Shown: piece after piece, positions 47,744-56,551 of the stretch
Position numbering within the stretch: position 1 is the stretch's first letter
Layout of the letters: the number at the start of each line of letters is the position of its first letter
Source of the DNA: Chryseolinea soli
GTDB lineage: Bacteria > Bacteroidota > Bacteroidia > Cytophagales > Cyclobacteriaceae
Assembly: GCF_003589925.1 (NCBI RefSeq)
Contig: NZ_CP032382.1
Span: 558,001 to 622,000 of the forward strand
Reading direction: 5' to 3'
Length of the DNA stretch: 64,000 nucleotides
Translations under genes and position numbers: made by a program
Notes under the pieces: generated by a model
Told to the model about the DNA's origin: nothing
The model's input: the letters and a program-made list of their open reading frames with translations, nothing else
Databases searched by the model: none

Positions 47744-50700
47744 ACGGCCTGAGAGCCTACGAAGAGCATTAGTTCGGTTTCCACTTTTTCCCTGTCTTTC
47801 CAGAAATTCCGGCTGAACACCATGAGGTGCTTCCATTTCTTTTGCGTCAACAGCGCGGGGGTATAGGCATGCACGTCCTTGGCGGAGAGCGCGGAGAAAT
47901 AGCGCACGTCGTCGGTGAGGATCACGCCCAGGTATTGGTCGTCTTTCAGTACGTTGATGTCGGTGAAGGGTAGCGCTTCCGTGTCGAAGATGAACTCGGG
48001 CAAGCGGCTCGCACTCCACTCCTGCAGACGGCGGCTGAGGAACCACGCCTTCGTGTGCTGGCTTGGGATGGCTGACTGGGGCCGGTAGCGGCCGGCGCTC
48101 ACTTCGCGGGCAAAGGCCAGGTAGTCCTTCAACAACCGCGGACCTTCGTTCCGGATGTCGTCTACCTTGAGCTGTTCCGGGGTGATGCTGGTGAAGAGGA
48201 TGATCTTTTCGCGGGCGCGGGTCACGGCCACGTTAAGGCGGTTCTCGCCACCGGCCATGTTAAGGCTTCCAAACTGCATCATCAATCTTCCCTTCTTGTC
48301 AGGCGCATAGCCGATGGAAAAAATGATGATGTCCTTTTCATCGCCCTGCACATTCTCGATATTTTTCACAAACAACGACTCGGGCAACGTTTGGCCGGCC
48401 AACAGGGCCTCGGCTTCCAGGGCGTCGAGCACCATCATTTGTTGTGGTGCGTTGAAGGTGACTACGCCAATTTCTTTTTCGGGCTGGTCGCGCAAAATGT
48501 CGAGCACGCACCGGGCCACAGCCTGGGCTTCGACGGCGTTGGTCTGGTTTTCCCAAATGCCATCGACCTTGTGATATTGGATCGGCGGGTCGTCGGTGTT
48601 GATCACTTCGCGGTCGGGCAGCAACTGCAGCCGTCCTCCGTAGAAGTGCGTGTTCGAAAAATCGATCAGGGCCAGCGACTTGCTGCGGTAGTGGCCTTGC
48701 AAGTGAACGGTGGCCAGATAGCGCGCCGACAATTCCAGCAAGGAGTCTACTTCCAGGTCGGGGTTCTCCTCCTCGCCCTCGCTCCACCGCGCCTGGTACA
48801 GCTCGCTGGGGCGCAACTGTTTGTCATCGCCGGCCACCACCAGTTGCTTGCCGCGATACATCGCCGGAATGCCACGCTCGGCAAAACACTGGGAGGCCTC
48901 GTCGAAGATGACAATATCGAACAACCCCGTGGTCATGGGAAAGATAGCCGACACCGACTCGGGCGACGCCAGCCAGCAGGGCACCAACTGAAAGAGCTCG
49001 TACGGCGACGACTCGATGAGCTTGCGCAGGGGCCAGATCTTTTTCTTCTTCGTGACCTGGTGCAACAGATCGCGATACGTCACCATGTTGTTCAGGCGGT
49101 TGTACTCCAGGTTCTCATACACCCGCTCACGGGCGCGTACCCACAAAATTTCTTTGCTCAGCTTTTTCTTTTCCTTGAGCGACGACCGCAGCTCGTCTTG
49201 CAGCGTGTCGATCTTCATCGACGACACGGCGCGCAGGATGGGATACTTCGTTTCAATGTGGTCGATCCAGGCCAGGCGCAAGCTGTTTTGAAAGAGTCCT
49301 TCCATGGCTTCGCCGTCCCACGTGCCCAGGTGATCGTAGAGCTTTAGGGTGACGTCGCGTTCAAAGAATTTGAGCGATTCCTTCAGGGTGTCATATTCAC
49401 ACAGGGTATCAAAGTCGCGGTGCAAGGTTTTCAGGTACTCTTCTTCCCGTGCAGGTTCCAATATCAGCTGCGTTACCTGGTAGGGTACCAGCCACACCAA
49501 CCAACCCGCCTTCTTTTCCCGCACACCCGAAATGGCCGACAGGATATCCTTGAATAAATTCCCAAACTCCCGCCGCGAATATTTATGAACGCTGACGGCG
49601 TCCTTCACTTCCCGGAGGGTGTTGAAGATGAGCTTGGCGCGGACCGCCAGTTTTTGGCGATCGAACCACCGTTGCAAGGCGTCCTTGTCGTAGTTCGTGG
49701 GCAATTCGACCAGCCAGGGTTTGTTCTTCAACGCCGTGAGATGATGCTCGAGGTTGAGGCGGCTATCGATGCGGCGCTCCATGATGCGCAGGCCCTCTTT
49801 GCTATAGGTGAGTTGGTTGGCGACCAACACGCGGCGGAGGTAGAATTTTTCTTTCGAGAACAAATGCCACCGGATGAGGCGGACCAGGTTTGTCCGGGCG
49901 GCTTGCGAGTGTTGCAACGCCTCCTGGAACTTGCCCAACTCGTTCGAGGGCAAGGTAGTCTCGGGCATCTCGTCGTCGTAGCAGTTCATGATGACCCGTT
50001 CCATGTTCAAGAGCCAGAGGAGGCTGGTCTCGTCGTCGGTTTCGTTCATCATGGACTGGAAGTAAAAATAGGTGTCGTCGTCTTTTATGACGCTGATCAT
50101 GCCCAGGATGTCGTCTTCTTTGGCGACCAGTGTTTCACAATCTTCCAGGTGCGGGCGGATGCCGATGAGTTTTTCGATGGCGCCGGCCACCTTGTTTTGA
50201 TAGCTCGGGATGTCGGCGACGATTTGGGCGATCTTTTTTTCATCCGATGGTTTGAAGCCGGCAAACGAGCGCCGCTCGCGCCATACATAGTGATCGTTTT
50301 CCAGGCGCGCGGCGTATTGTGCGTAGATCTTCAGCTTGCGCAGAAAATCATGCAGCGCCCCGAAGTTGAAAAAAGGATACTCTTGTTTTATGTTGATGGA
50401 TGGTCCGTTCAACTCCGAAGTGAGGTAGAGCTCTTTCACGGAAAGGCCCGATTCTTTGTCGTCGAACAAGGCGTGTTTGAATTCTTCCAGTTCTTCCGTC
50501 ACCTGGTCGATGCGGCGGCACAGTTGGAAGAACTTGCGTTCGGTCTGGATCACGTCGATGCCGCGGTTGCGTGTTTTGAATTCCTCCACGCGCTCGACCT
50601 GCCGGGCGATCTTGGCATAAATTTCTTTCCGGTCGTTTCGAAAATCATGTACCAATCCCAGGAAGTCGCCCAGCTCGATGTCCTTCAAGCGGTCGTACAC

Positions 50701-51768
50701 CACGTCGAGGGCGGCGCGTTTCTGACAAACCAACAACGCTTTTTTCCCGGAGGCAATGGCGTCGGCCAGCAGGTTGCAGATGAGCTGCGACTTGCCGGTG
50801 CCAGGCGGGCCCTGCACCACGATGGAATGGCCGTGCTTGATGGCCTTGATGGCGTTTTCCTGGTAGGCATCCATCACAAACGGTGCAAAGATCTTTTCTT
50901 CGCTGATGGCATTGTTCATGACGGCACCCTGGGCGGTGAGACCGTCGCTTCCTGTATTTTTCTCCACGAAAAATTCCTCCAGGTCGGTGACGGTATCATT
51001 TTCAATGAGCTGCAAATAGTCGGGAACCAATTGCGACCCGGCTTGAGGAAAAATTCCCAGCACGGCTTCAGGATACAATTTCAACTCGCCGTTGCGGAGG
51101 GTTTCTTCCAGCGTCTCTTTTTTGAATGTCTCGAAGGGTGCGAGTGTATCCAGGAAATTGTCGGGGTTGAAGTTGATCTCCAAGCGGTCGCGCAGCAACT
51201 CATACAACTCGGTCCGGAACACCGTGCTGTCGATGTCGAAATCTTCGAAGCTGGTGTCCAACAGTTCTTCTTCCAGCTTCACCTGGTTGTAAAAAGCAAA
51301 TGCCAGTAAGAACGACTTGTTGAACGTAATGCCCGCATCCTTCCGGGGCTGCAACGCCCAATGTTGTCCTTCCTGCACAATGCTGACGGGGAAATACAAA
51401 AGCGGGCAACGCACGATCGAGCCGTCTGAAAATTTTCCACGCACAAACGGCCAGCCTACGTGCAGATCGTTCGACCCGCGTTCTTCAAAAATAAAATGAT
51501 CGATGCGCTGAAGTTTTTTTAGCCTCCGGCTGCTTTCGTTGTTGGCTTCCAGACGGCTGTCGAGCACCTGGCAAACCTTTTTGCTTTTGTTAGCGATGAG
51601 CGCTTTGATCAATTCGAACGAAGGTTCGCCATTGAGAAAACTGAGTGTGTGCACATCGATCAATTGTTCGGCGTGCAAACGCAGCAACAGCAGCGAGCGG
51701 TTGTTTCCCGAAAGGTTGGTGAGCCTTCGCAGGTAGGATGGCAATATATTTTTAACAGGATGCGACAT
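47731..51768 (-). CDS. Large superfamily 1 helicase (AAA_11/AAA_12, UPF1-like)
   Basis: The 1345-residue protein has an unassigned N-terminal region of about 300 residues (YLRRLTNLSGNNRSLLLLRL), then Walker A (VQGPPGTGKSQLICNLL), a long insertion with coiled segments, Walker B in VIFDEASQCFAERG followed by AGDDKQLRPSELY, and late motifs ENVQGDEKDIIIFSIGY and VAVTRAREKIILFTS. Its last 120 residues (YLGVILTDDVRYFSALSAKD, then LMVFSRNFWKDRE) resemble degenerate Vsr/DUF559-type nuclease ends seen in other such helicases, but key acids are few. Activity on DNA or RNA is not known. It could act in repair or in defence. A single-gene unit. Confidence 0.88.
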   Translation of the reverse strand: MSHPVKNILPSYLRRLTNLSGNNRSLLLLRLHAEQLIDVHTLSFLNGEPSFELIKALIANKSKKVCQVLDSRLEANNESSRRLKKLQRIDHFIFEERGSNDLHVGWPFVRGKFSDGSIVRCPLLYFPVSIVQEGQHWALQPRKDAGITFNKSFLLAFAFYNQVKLEEELLDTSFEDFDIDSTVFRTELYELLRDRLEINFNPDNFLDTLAPFETFKKETLEETLRNGELKLYPEAVLGIFPQAGSQLVPDYLQLIENDTVTDLEEFFVEKNTGSDGLTAQGAVMNNAISEEKIFAPFVMDAYQENAIKAIKHGHSIVVQGPPGTGKSQLICNLLADAIASGKKALLVCQKRAALDVVYDRLKDIELGDFLGLVHDFRNDRKEIYAKIARQVERVEEFKTRNRGIDVIQTERKFFQLCRRIDQVTEELEEFKHALFDDKESGLSVKELYLTSELNGPSINIKQEYPFFNFGALHDFLRKLKIYAQYAARLENDHYVWRERRSFAGFKPSDEKKIAQIVADIPSYQNKVAGAIEKLIGIRPHLEDCETLVAKEDDILGMISVIKDDDTYFYFQSMMNETDDETSLLWLLNMERVIMNCYDDEMPETTLPSNELGKFQEALQHSQAARTNLVRLIRWHLFSKEKFYLRRVLVANQLTYSKEGLRIMERRIDSRLNLEHHLTALKNKPWLVELPTNYDKDALQRWFDRQKLAVRAKLIFNTLREVKDAVSVHKYSRREFGNLFKDILSAISGVREKKAGWLVWLVPYQVTQLILEPAREEEYLKTLHRDFDTLCEYDTLKESLKFFERDVTLKLYDHLGTWDGEAMEGLFQNSLRLAWIDHIETKYPILRAVSSMKIDTLQDELRSSLKEKKKLSKEILWVRARERVYENLEYNRLNNMVTYRDLLHQVTKKKKIWPLRKLIESSPYELFQLVPCWLASPESVSAIFPMTTGLFDIVIFDEASQCFAERGIPAMYRGKQLVVAGDDKQLRPSELYQARWSEGEEENPDLEVDSLLELSARYLATVHLQGHYRSKSLALIDFSNTHFYGGRLQLLPDREVINTDDPPIQYHKVDGIWENQTNAVEAQAVARCVLDILRDQPEKEIGVVTFNAPQQMMVLDALEAEALLAGQTLPESLFVKNIENVQGDEKDIIIFSIGYAPDKKGRLMMQFGSLNMAGGENRLNVAVTRAREKIILFTSITPEQLKVDDIRNEGPRLLKDYLAFAREVSAGRYRPQSAIPSQHTKAWFLSRRLQEWSASRLPEFIFDTEALPFTDINVLKDDQYLGVILTDDVRYFSALSAKDVHAYTPALLTQKKWKHLMVFSRNFWKDREKVETELMLFVGSQAVQNG

Positions 51769-51837
51769 GAGCGTATATAAAATTTTCTTCTCCTGAAGAA
51801 CAGCAAGAGCCCCTCACCGGTTTTTTATCGGTTGGTC

Positions 51838-52761
51838 TTACAGGGTTAAATATGGTGCGATTTTATCAATGATTTTAGGGTCGAGGCCTTGTATCTTTCG
51901 AAGATCGTCCACGGACCTGAATTCTCCATGTTGAAATCGGTAGGCGACGATGATGCGGGCCACACCGCTCTTTAAATAGGGATGGGCGGCCAGCCTTTTT
52001 TCGTCTGCCTGGTTAATATTGATCCGATCCGGCCGGAAATCCGGCAACACGACACATTTTGTCTTGAGCCGGGTCACTACGGCCGTGTCCAATCCGTAGA
52101 TCTCCGTCAGTTGCTCCAGCGTCACAAATCCTCCGAGTGCGTCACGGTATTTCAAGATGCGTTGCGATAGCTTTTCGCCGATGCCATAGACGCTCTTCAA
52201 TTGCGCGGTGTCGGCCGCGTTGATATCGAAGCGGGCGTTGTTCGTTTTGAACCGGCTTTCCCTGCTTTCTTTGTGGTGATTATCCCAAAGATCCTTCTTT
52301 TCCTCCGCCCCCGTTTTGTTCTCCGGCAAGGCGATGTAAGCAAACACGCGGTGATAGAACGCCGGGTCGATGCCATAAATTTTAAGGAGGTCGGCCTTTA
52401 CCCTAAACTTTCCACCCTTCTCCCGGTAATGTGCAATACGGGTCGACGAGGCTGCCGATAAACCCAATGCACGCCATTGCTCAACGGTGGCCGTATTGGG
52501 ATCGAACCTGAAAACGGACGGCTCCACCGCCTCCGGTGCTCGAACTTTATCCTTCTCTAAACCGGCCTCCCAGACCCCCACAAGGCTGTCGAGCATCGCG
52601 CGATCTTTCGTGTCGTCGTATGGACGTGGTAACACATAATTTTTCCATACCGCCGGTGCAAAAACGATCAGCATCATCAACGGAAGTAAAATGAGAAAGG
52701 CATTCACCTGCGAACGGGAAAATCCAAAGTAATCTCTGACCCAACGTTGTATTCGATTCAT
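51838..52761 (-). CDS. Membrane-anchored helix-hairpin-helix protein, ComEA-like
   Basis: The 307-residue protein has one membrane helix (VNAFLILLPLMMLIVFAPAVW, about residues 20-40), a low-complexity linker, and four ComEA-type helix-hairpin-helix units: FDPNTATVEQWRALGLS (about 90), FRVKADLLKIYGID, FDINAADTAQLKSVYGIGEKLSQRI (about 190) and ININQADEKRLAAHPYLKSGVARIIVAYR (about 260). ComEA proteins bind double-stranded DNA outside the inner membrane during uptake. This larger form is usual in Bacteroidota. No other competence gene is nearby. Confidence 0.92.
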   Translation of the reverse strand: MNRIQRWVRDYFGFSRSQVNAFLILLPLMMLIVFAPAVWKNYVLPRPYDDTKDRAMLDSLVGVWEAGLEKDKVRAPEAVEPSVFRFDPNTATVEQWRALGLSAASSTRIAHYREKGGKFRVKADLLKIYGIDPAFYHRVFAYIALPENKTGAEEKKDLWDNHHKESRESRFKTNNARFDINAADTAQLKSVYGIGEKLSQRILKYRDALGGFVTLEQLTEIYGLDTAVVTRLKTKCVVLPDFRPDRININQADEKRLAAHPYLKSGVARIIVAYRFQHGEFRSVDDLRKIQGLDPKIIDKIAPYLTL

Positions 52762-52918
52762 AATGGATAGCAGATAACGGTTACCTAAAATGGCAAAATT
52801 TTTTCAGCATCCAAGGGGATGAATCTTTCGAATGTCGGTGAAACTATCTTTAAAACAGATAAAGCGCTGAACTGTTAAAGCAGTGTAGTCTCACGCACCA
52901 AAAAAATTCGATAATCCC

Positions 52919-53323
52919 ATGAAAAAAATAAAGATCCTCTCACTATCGCTCGTGGTGGTGTTTGCCGGATTGTTTGCCTATGCCAATCTGCGGCCATTGT
53001 CCATCACCGAAAAATTGAAAACGGTTGACCTTGCCTCGTATCGATTGGAAGGCACGATGACACCGGCTGAACGGTCGGCGCTCGAACAAAAAATAAGCGC
53101 GCTCCCCGGCGTCACCGCTTGCTCAGTCAACAAAGAAGGCCGCGTGGCTTCCGTGCTCTTTCACCGGAAGGAAATAAATGAAGCGCAATTGGCTCGTCAG
53201 CTTTCGAACAAAGGGCAATGGCAGGTGGCTCAAAAAACGCTTCAAGCTTCAGGCGGCTGTCCGGTGCACGGGATGACCACAACGCTCTATACTTTTATTT
53301 CCGTGCTCGATCTCCGGAACTGA
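52919..53323 (+). CDS. Small membrane-anchored protein with HMA-like fold
   Basis: The 134-residue protein has an N-terminal membrane or signal helix (KILSLSLVVVFAGLFAYANL), then a ferredoxin-like segment reminiscent of heavy-metal-associated domains: ISALPGVTACSVNKEGRVASVLFHRKEINEAQLARQLSN. The single Cys of the VTACSV stretch is where HMA proteins carry no metal motif, so this is not a classical CxxC chaperone. A second Cys/His pair (GGCPVHGM) near residue 110 could bind metal or haem. The gene is 28 bp upstream of the globin lipoprotein, suggesting one transcript and a linked role. Confidence 0.75.
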   Translation: MKKIKILSLSLVVVFAGLFAYANLRPLSITEKLKTVDLASYRLEGTMTPAERSALEQKISALPGVTACSVNKEGRVASVLFHRKEINEAQLARQLSNKGQWQVAQKTLQASGGCPVHGMTTTLYTFISVLDLRN

Positions 53324-53351
53324 TTCCCTCCAAAAAAATTGACCCTCTAAA

Positions 53352-53810
53352 ATGAAAACGAAAATATTTTTTACTGTTCTGACGTTCGTCGCCATGGCCC
53401 TTACGAGTTGTAATGACGACAACAAGGACGAGAAGATCGAGCCCACGCTCTATACCCGGCTCGGCGGCATCGAAACCATCTCGAAGGTGACCGATAAATT
53501 TCTGACCAACGTAGCGGCCGATGACCTCATCAACAGCCGGTTCGAGGCCACGGTGGGCAATCATTATCGCCTGCAATTGCTCCGCAACAACCTGATCGAC
53601 CAAATCTGCGCCGGCACGGGCGGCCCCTGCCAGTATAAGGGAGAAACCATGCTCGATGCCCACGCCGGCATGAAAATCACCGCCGCCGAGTTCGGCGCCT
53701 TTACGGCCGACCTGACGGCAGCCCTGGATTACTATGAAGTGGCCGAACGTGAGAAGAACGACCTGCTGGCGATCCTCACCCCCATGGAATCCGATATCGT
53801 TGACAAGTAA
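53352..53810 (+). CDS. Truncated-globin lipoprotein (group I-like)
   Basis: The 152-residue protein has a lipoprotein signal ending ALTSC (Cys20), then a globin of the trHbI/bacterial-like family: LYTRLGGIETISKVTDKFLTN, the tight stretch QICAGTGGPCQYKGETM, and the proximal haem ligand His104 in MLDAHAGMKI. C86 and C93 could form a disulphide. Most truncated globins are cytoplasmic; this one would be anchored in the periplasm or outer membrane, which is unusual. It could bind oxygen or nitric oxide or guard a terminal enzyme. It lies downstream of the HMA-like gene and 150 bp upstream of hemA. Confidence 0.88.
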   Translation: MKTKIFFTVLTFVAMALTSCNDDNKDEKIEPTLYTRLGGIETISKVTDKFLTNVAADDLINSRFEATVGNHYRLQLLRNNLIDQICAGTGGPCQYKGETMLDAHAGMKITAAEFGAFTADLTAALDYYEVAEREKNDLLAILTPMESDIVDK

Positions 53811-53942
53811 ATCGATTGAAATTTGAAGAACTAAAATCCGGTTCCCTCCGTAATAGTGTCAGACGAAGCTGAATTGTTATTTATATCGATTCTAAATTAC
53901 TGATTAATTGACTTTTGTCACCCTTCGATTTCGTCTAGGTTA

Positions 53943-53950
53943 TACTTTTG
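53943..53950 (+). promoter_or_regulatory. -7 element of hemA, almost touching the start codon
   Basis: TACTTTTG matches TAnnTTTG and ends 9 bp before the ATG at 53960, so the transcript would have a leader of only a few bases or none. A -33 element is not obvious at the expected spacing. Confidence 0.55.
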
Positions 53951-53959
53951 TAACGCGCC

Positions 53960-55222
53960 ATGACACAGAATTTTAAAGCATTAGTGCTCACCTACAAAAC
54001 CGCTCCGGTAGCCATCCGCGAGCAGGTTTCTTTGACCGAGGAGGCCTCTAAAAAGCTGTTAAATTTCATCCGCGACTATACCACGGCGTCAGACGTGCTG
54101 GTGGTCTCTACCTGCAACCGTACGGAAGTATATTACCTGGCCGAAAAGGACTTTTCCGCTGAAATTTTCAAAGGCCTTTCCCTGCTGAAGCAGATCGACG
54201 CCGGTTTTGAAGAACATTTCACGTTTTTCCAGGGCCCTGAGGCCGTGCAGCACCTTTTTGACGTAGCCATCGGCCTGGATGCCCAGGTGATCGGCGACCT
54301 TCAAATCTCCGGACAAGTAAAAAATGCCTACCAGTGGAGCGCCGACGAGAATATGGCCGGCCCTTTCCTTCACCGGTTGATGCACACCATATTTTTTGTC
54401 AACAAACGCGTCGTACAGGAAACCGCGTTCCGCGATGGCGCCGCCTCCATTTCCTATGCCGCCAAAGAAATGGCCGAAGATCTTACCGCCGGTCTGACCT
54501 CGCCCAAAGTGCTGGTGGTCGGCGTTGGAGAGATTGGACAAGACGTTTGCCTGAACCTTGCCCACTCGCGCCTCAACCAGGTAAAGATCCTGAACCGGAC
54601 CGTTGAAAAGGCGGAAAAGCTGGCTCAAAAATGCGGCTTCACCTCCGGCAGCATCGACGCCCTGGCCGACGAAATTGCCGCAGCCGACATCGTGATCAGT
54701 TCCGTGTCGGGCAACACTCCGCTCATTACCCGTGAGCTGATGAGCAACGTAAAAATTCTTTCCCACAAATATTTCATCGATCTCTCCATGCCCCGCAGCA
54801 TTGAGAGCACCATCGAAGAACTCCCCGGCACCATCGTTTATAATCTCGACGACATCCGCGAGAAGACCAACGAAGCCGTAGAGAAACGCAAAGCTTCCAT
54901 CCCTCACGTGCAGGCCATCATCAAAGAAGTGATCAACGACTTTGAAGATTGGTCGAAAGAAATGATCGTGACGCCCACCATCCAGAAATTGAAAAATACG
55001 CTGGAGCAGATCCGCAAGGAAGAGTTGGCGCGATTCCTGAAAAACACCAAGCCCGAAGAAGCCGAGCGCCTGGAAGAGATGAGCAAATCGCTGATGCAAA
55101 AAATATTGAAGTATCCCGTACTCCAATTAAAAGCCGCATGCCGCCGCGGCGATGCCGAATCGTTGTCTGAAGTTTTGAACGAGCTTTTCAATCTGGAGGG
55201 TCATCCGGAGAAGTCTAAGTAA
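53960..55222 (+). CDS. hemA: Glutamyl-tRNA reductase
   Basis: The 420-residue enzyme has YKTAPVAIREQ at residues 12-22, catalytic Cys52 in VVSTCNRTEVYYL, and the NADPH-binding motif VLVVGVGEIGQDV near residue 180. The C-terminal dimerisation helix runs to about 410. It reduces glutamyl-tRNA to glutamate-1-semialdehyde, the first committed step of tetrapyrrole synthesis. The start agrees with the usual N-terminus of the family, so the near-leaderless promoter is not an artefact of a wrong start. No other haem genes are in the window. Confidence 0.97.
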   Translation: MTQNFKALVLTYKTAPVAIREQVSLTEEASKKLLNFIRDYTTASDVLVVSTCNRTEVYYLAEKDFSAEIFKGLSLLKQIDAGFEEHFTFFQGPEAVQHLFDVAIGLDAQVIGDLQISGQVKNAYQWSADENMAGPFLHRLMHTIFFVNKRVVQETAFRDGAASISYAAKEMAEDLTAGLTSPKVLVVGVGEIGQDVCLNLAHSRLNQVKILNRTVEKAEKLAQKCGFTSGSIDALADEIAAADIVISSVSGNTPLITRELMSNVKILSHKYFIDLSMPRSIESTIEELPGTIVYNLDDIREKTNEAVEKRKASIPHVQAIIKEVINDFEDWSKEMIVTPTIQKLKNTLEQIRKEELARFLKNTKPEEAERLEEMSKSLMQKILKYPVLQLKAACRRGDAESLSEVLNELFNLEGHPEKSK

Positions 55223-55366
55223 TTTTTGACGGAGAATGTTTTTATAAGTAGGGCACAGATCCCTGTGTCTTTGTTAATGTCTTACTTGACAAAGACGGTG
55301 GGAACTTTGCTACGGCTATAGCACTAATATTGATGAGTCTCATCAAGGGTTTCTATCTTCTAAACA

Positions 55367-55403
55367 TTTCTGTACTCAAGCCCGTAGGGCTTAGGTGTAG
55401 AAA
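55367..55403. terminator. Long hairpin between hemA and the AraC gene
   Basis: Arms 55367-55383 and 55387-55403 pair over 17 bp with three G-T pairs and one mismatch around GTA. It includes the small perfect stem AAGCCC/GGGCTT. It lies between convergent genes, with no long T-run. Confidence 0.5.
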
Positions 55404-55432
55404 CGGTTTATTGATATAGACAATTACACTTA

Positions 55433-55450
55433 CCCCCAGTTTCACTGGGG
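55433..55450. repeat. TTC-triloop hairpin, copy 2
   Basis: CCCCAGT, loop TTC and ACTGGGG, the same as 12992-13010; the sequence after it (CTATTGTAAGG) differs from copy 1 after CTAT. Confidence 0.7.
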
Positions 55451-55469
55451 CTATTGTAAGGAAATTCTC

Positions 55470-56459
55470 TTAGTTTCTGTACTGCGTGGGGTTGATGCCG
55501 AACTTGCGTTTGAAGGCGGTGGAGAAGTGGTTGGGGTTTTTGTAGCCTACCTGGCTGCTGACTTCGTTCACGTAGGCTCCGGCATCTTGGAGCAGGCGGC
55601 GGGCGTGTTCCATTTTGAGATCGTGGAGGTAGTCGAATACGGTGGTGCCGAAAATTTCTTTGAAGCCTTTTTTGAGTTTGAATTCGTTCAGGCCGAAGGC
55701 TTTGCTGAGGGTGCGCAACGAGTGATCATCGGTGAAACGTTGGTGGAGAAAATCGCGGAGGGCGTAGAAGGCGTCCTGGTCTTTGGAATTTATTTTTTGA
55801 TCGGTGGAGGCTTGGTCGCGTTTTACGAGTTGGTCCAGTTGCAAGGCCACGAGCTCCAGTACTTTGGCTTCGATCACGATCTTGCGCAGGTTACCGCTCA
55901 GTGAGCAGTTGAGGATGTCGTGCACCACGCCAAACATCTTGGGTGTCATCTGCATGTTGTCGAGGCTGCCGCTTACGGGTTGTTTGTTCAGCAATTTTTC
56001 TTTGAGGTTCGCCTGCCATCTTTCTTTGTCGCACAACAGTTGGGAGTAATACAGACGGTCTATGGAAAGGTGGAGGATGTCGATGCTGTCCTGGGCATCC
56101 ATGTAGTGGTCCTGGTTCACTTCAGGTTTGTACACGAAGTTGTGCTGGCCTTTGTCCATGCGCAGGCGTTTTTGCAGGCCGGCGAAATCAGACTCAATGG
56201 AGCCCTCGAGGAAAATACAGGTGTCGACCGTGGTCGATTCCCATGACTCGCGTTGTTGGAGGTGGAGGTTTTGGCTCACGTGGCCTTCGAATTTCACGAG
56301 GTGTATTTCGGGCAGCACCAGGTCTTGCAGGGCGAGGCGGCCCCATTCCGTATCAATGGGTGTATGGGCGACGAATTCTGTTTCAGCGACAGGCGAGACG
56401 GGCCATGCGGGGGGCAAAATCCGGGTGTAGTCTACCGTAATACAGTTACTTCGATTCAT
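55470..56459 (-). CDS. AraC-family transcriptional regulator
   Basis: The 329-residue protein has a variable N-terminal half (about residues 1-220) and a C-terminal AraC domain with two helix-turn-helices: LRTLSKAFGLNEFKLKKGFKEIFGTTVFDYLHDLKMEHARRLLQ and VNEVSSQVGYKNPNHFSTAFKRKFGINPTQY. The second is the classical signature. The N-terminal part resembles the PchR-like ligand-sensing region common in Bacteroidota. It is divergent from the dihaem cytochrome c gene 92 bp away, its natural candidate target. Confidence 0.93.
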   Translation of the reverse strand: MNRSNCITVDYTRILPPAWPVSPVAETEFVAHTPIDTEWGRLALQDLVLPEIHLVKFEGHVSQNLHLQQRESWESTTVDTCIFLEGSIESDFAGLQKRLRMDKGQHNFVYKPEVNQDHYMDAQDSIDILHLSIDRLYYSQLLCDKERWQANLKEKLLNKQPVSGSLDNMQMTPKMFGVVHDILNCSLSGNLRKIVIEAKVLELVALQLDQLVKRDQASTDQKINSKDQDAFYALRDFLHQRFTDDHSLRTLSKAFGLNEFKLKKGFKEIFGTTVFDYLHDLKMEHARRLLQDAGAYVNEVSSQVGYKNPNHFSTAFKRKFGINPTQYRN

Positions 56460-56551
56460 AAAATTCCTTTTCGCGGATGAGATGCTCCGTTTAACGTAGG
56501 CTTCGGGGTTTGGTTGGACCGTAAAAGAATGGAAAATCGATTGAACCCTCT

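Noticed and set aside
49585..51309. 574-codon open frame on the plus strand
   Set aside because: Antisense to the helicase gene, whose motifs are complete; the plus-strand protein has no recognisable fold.
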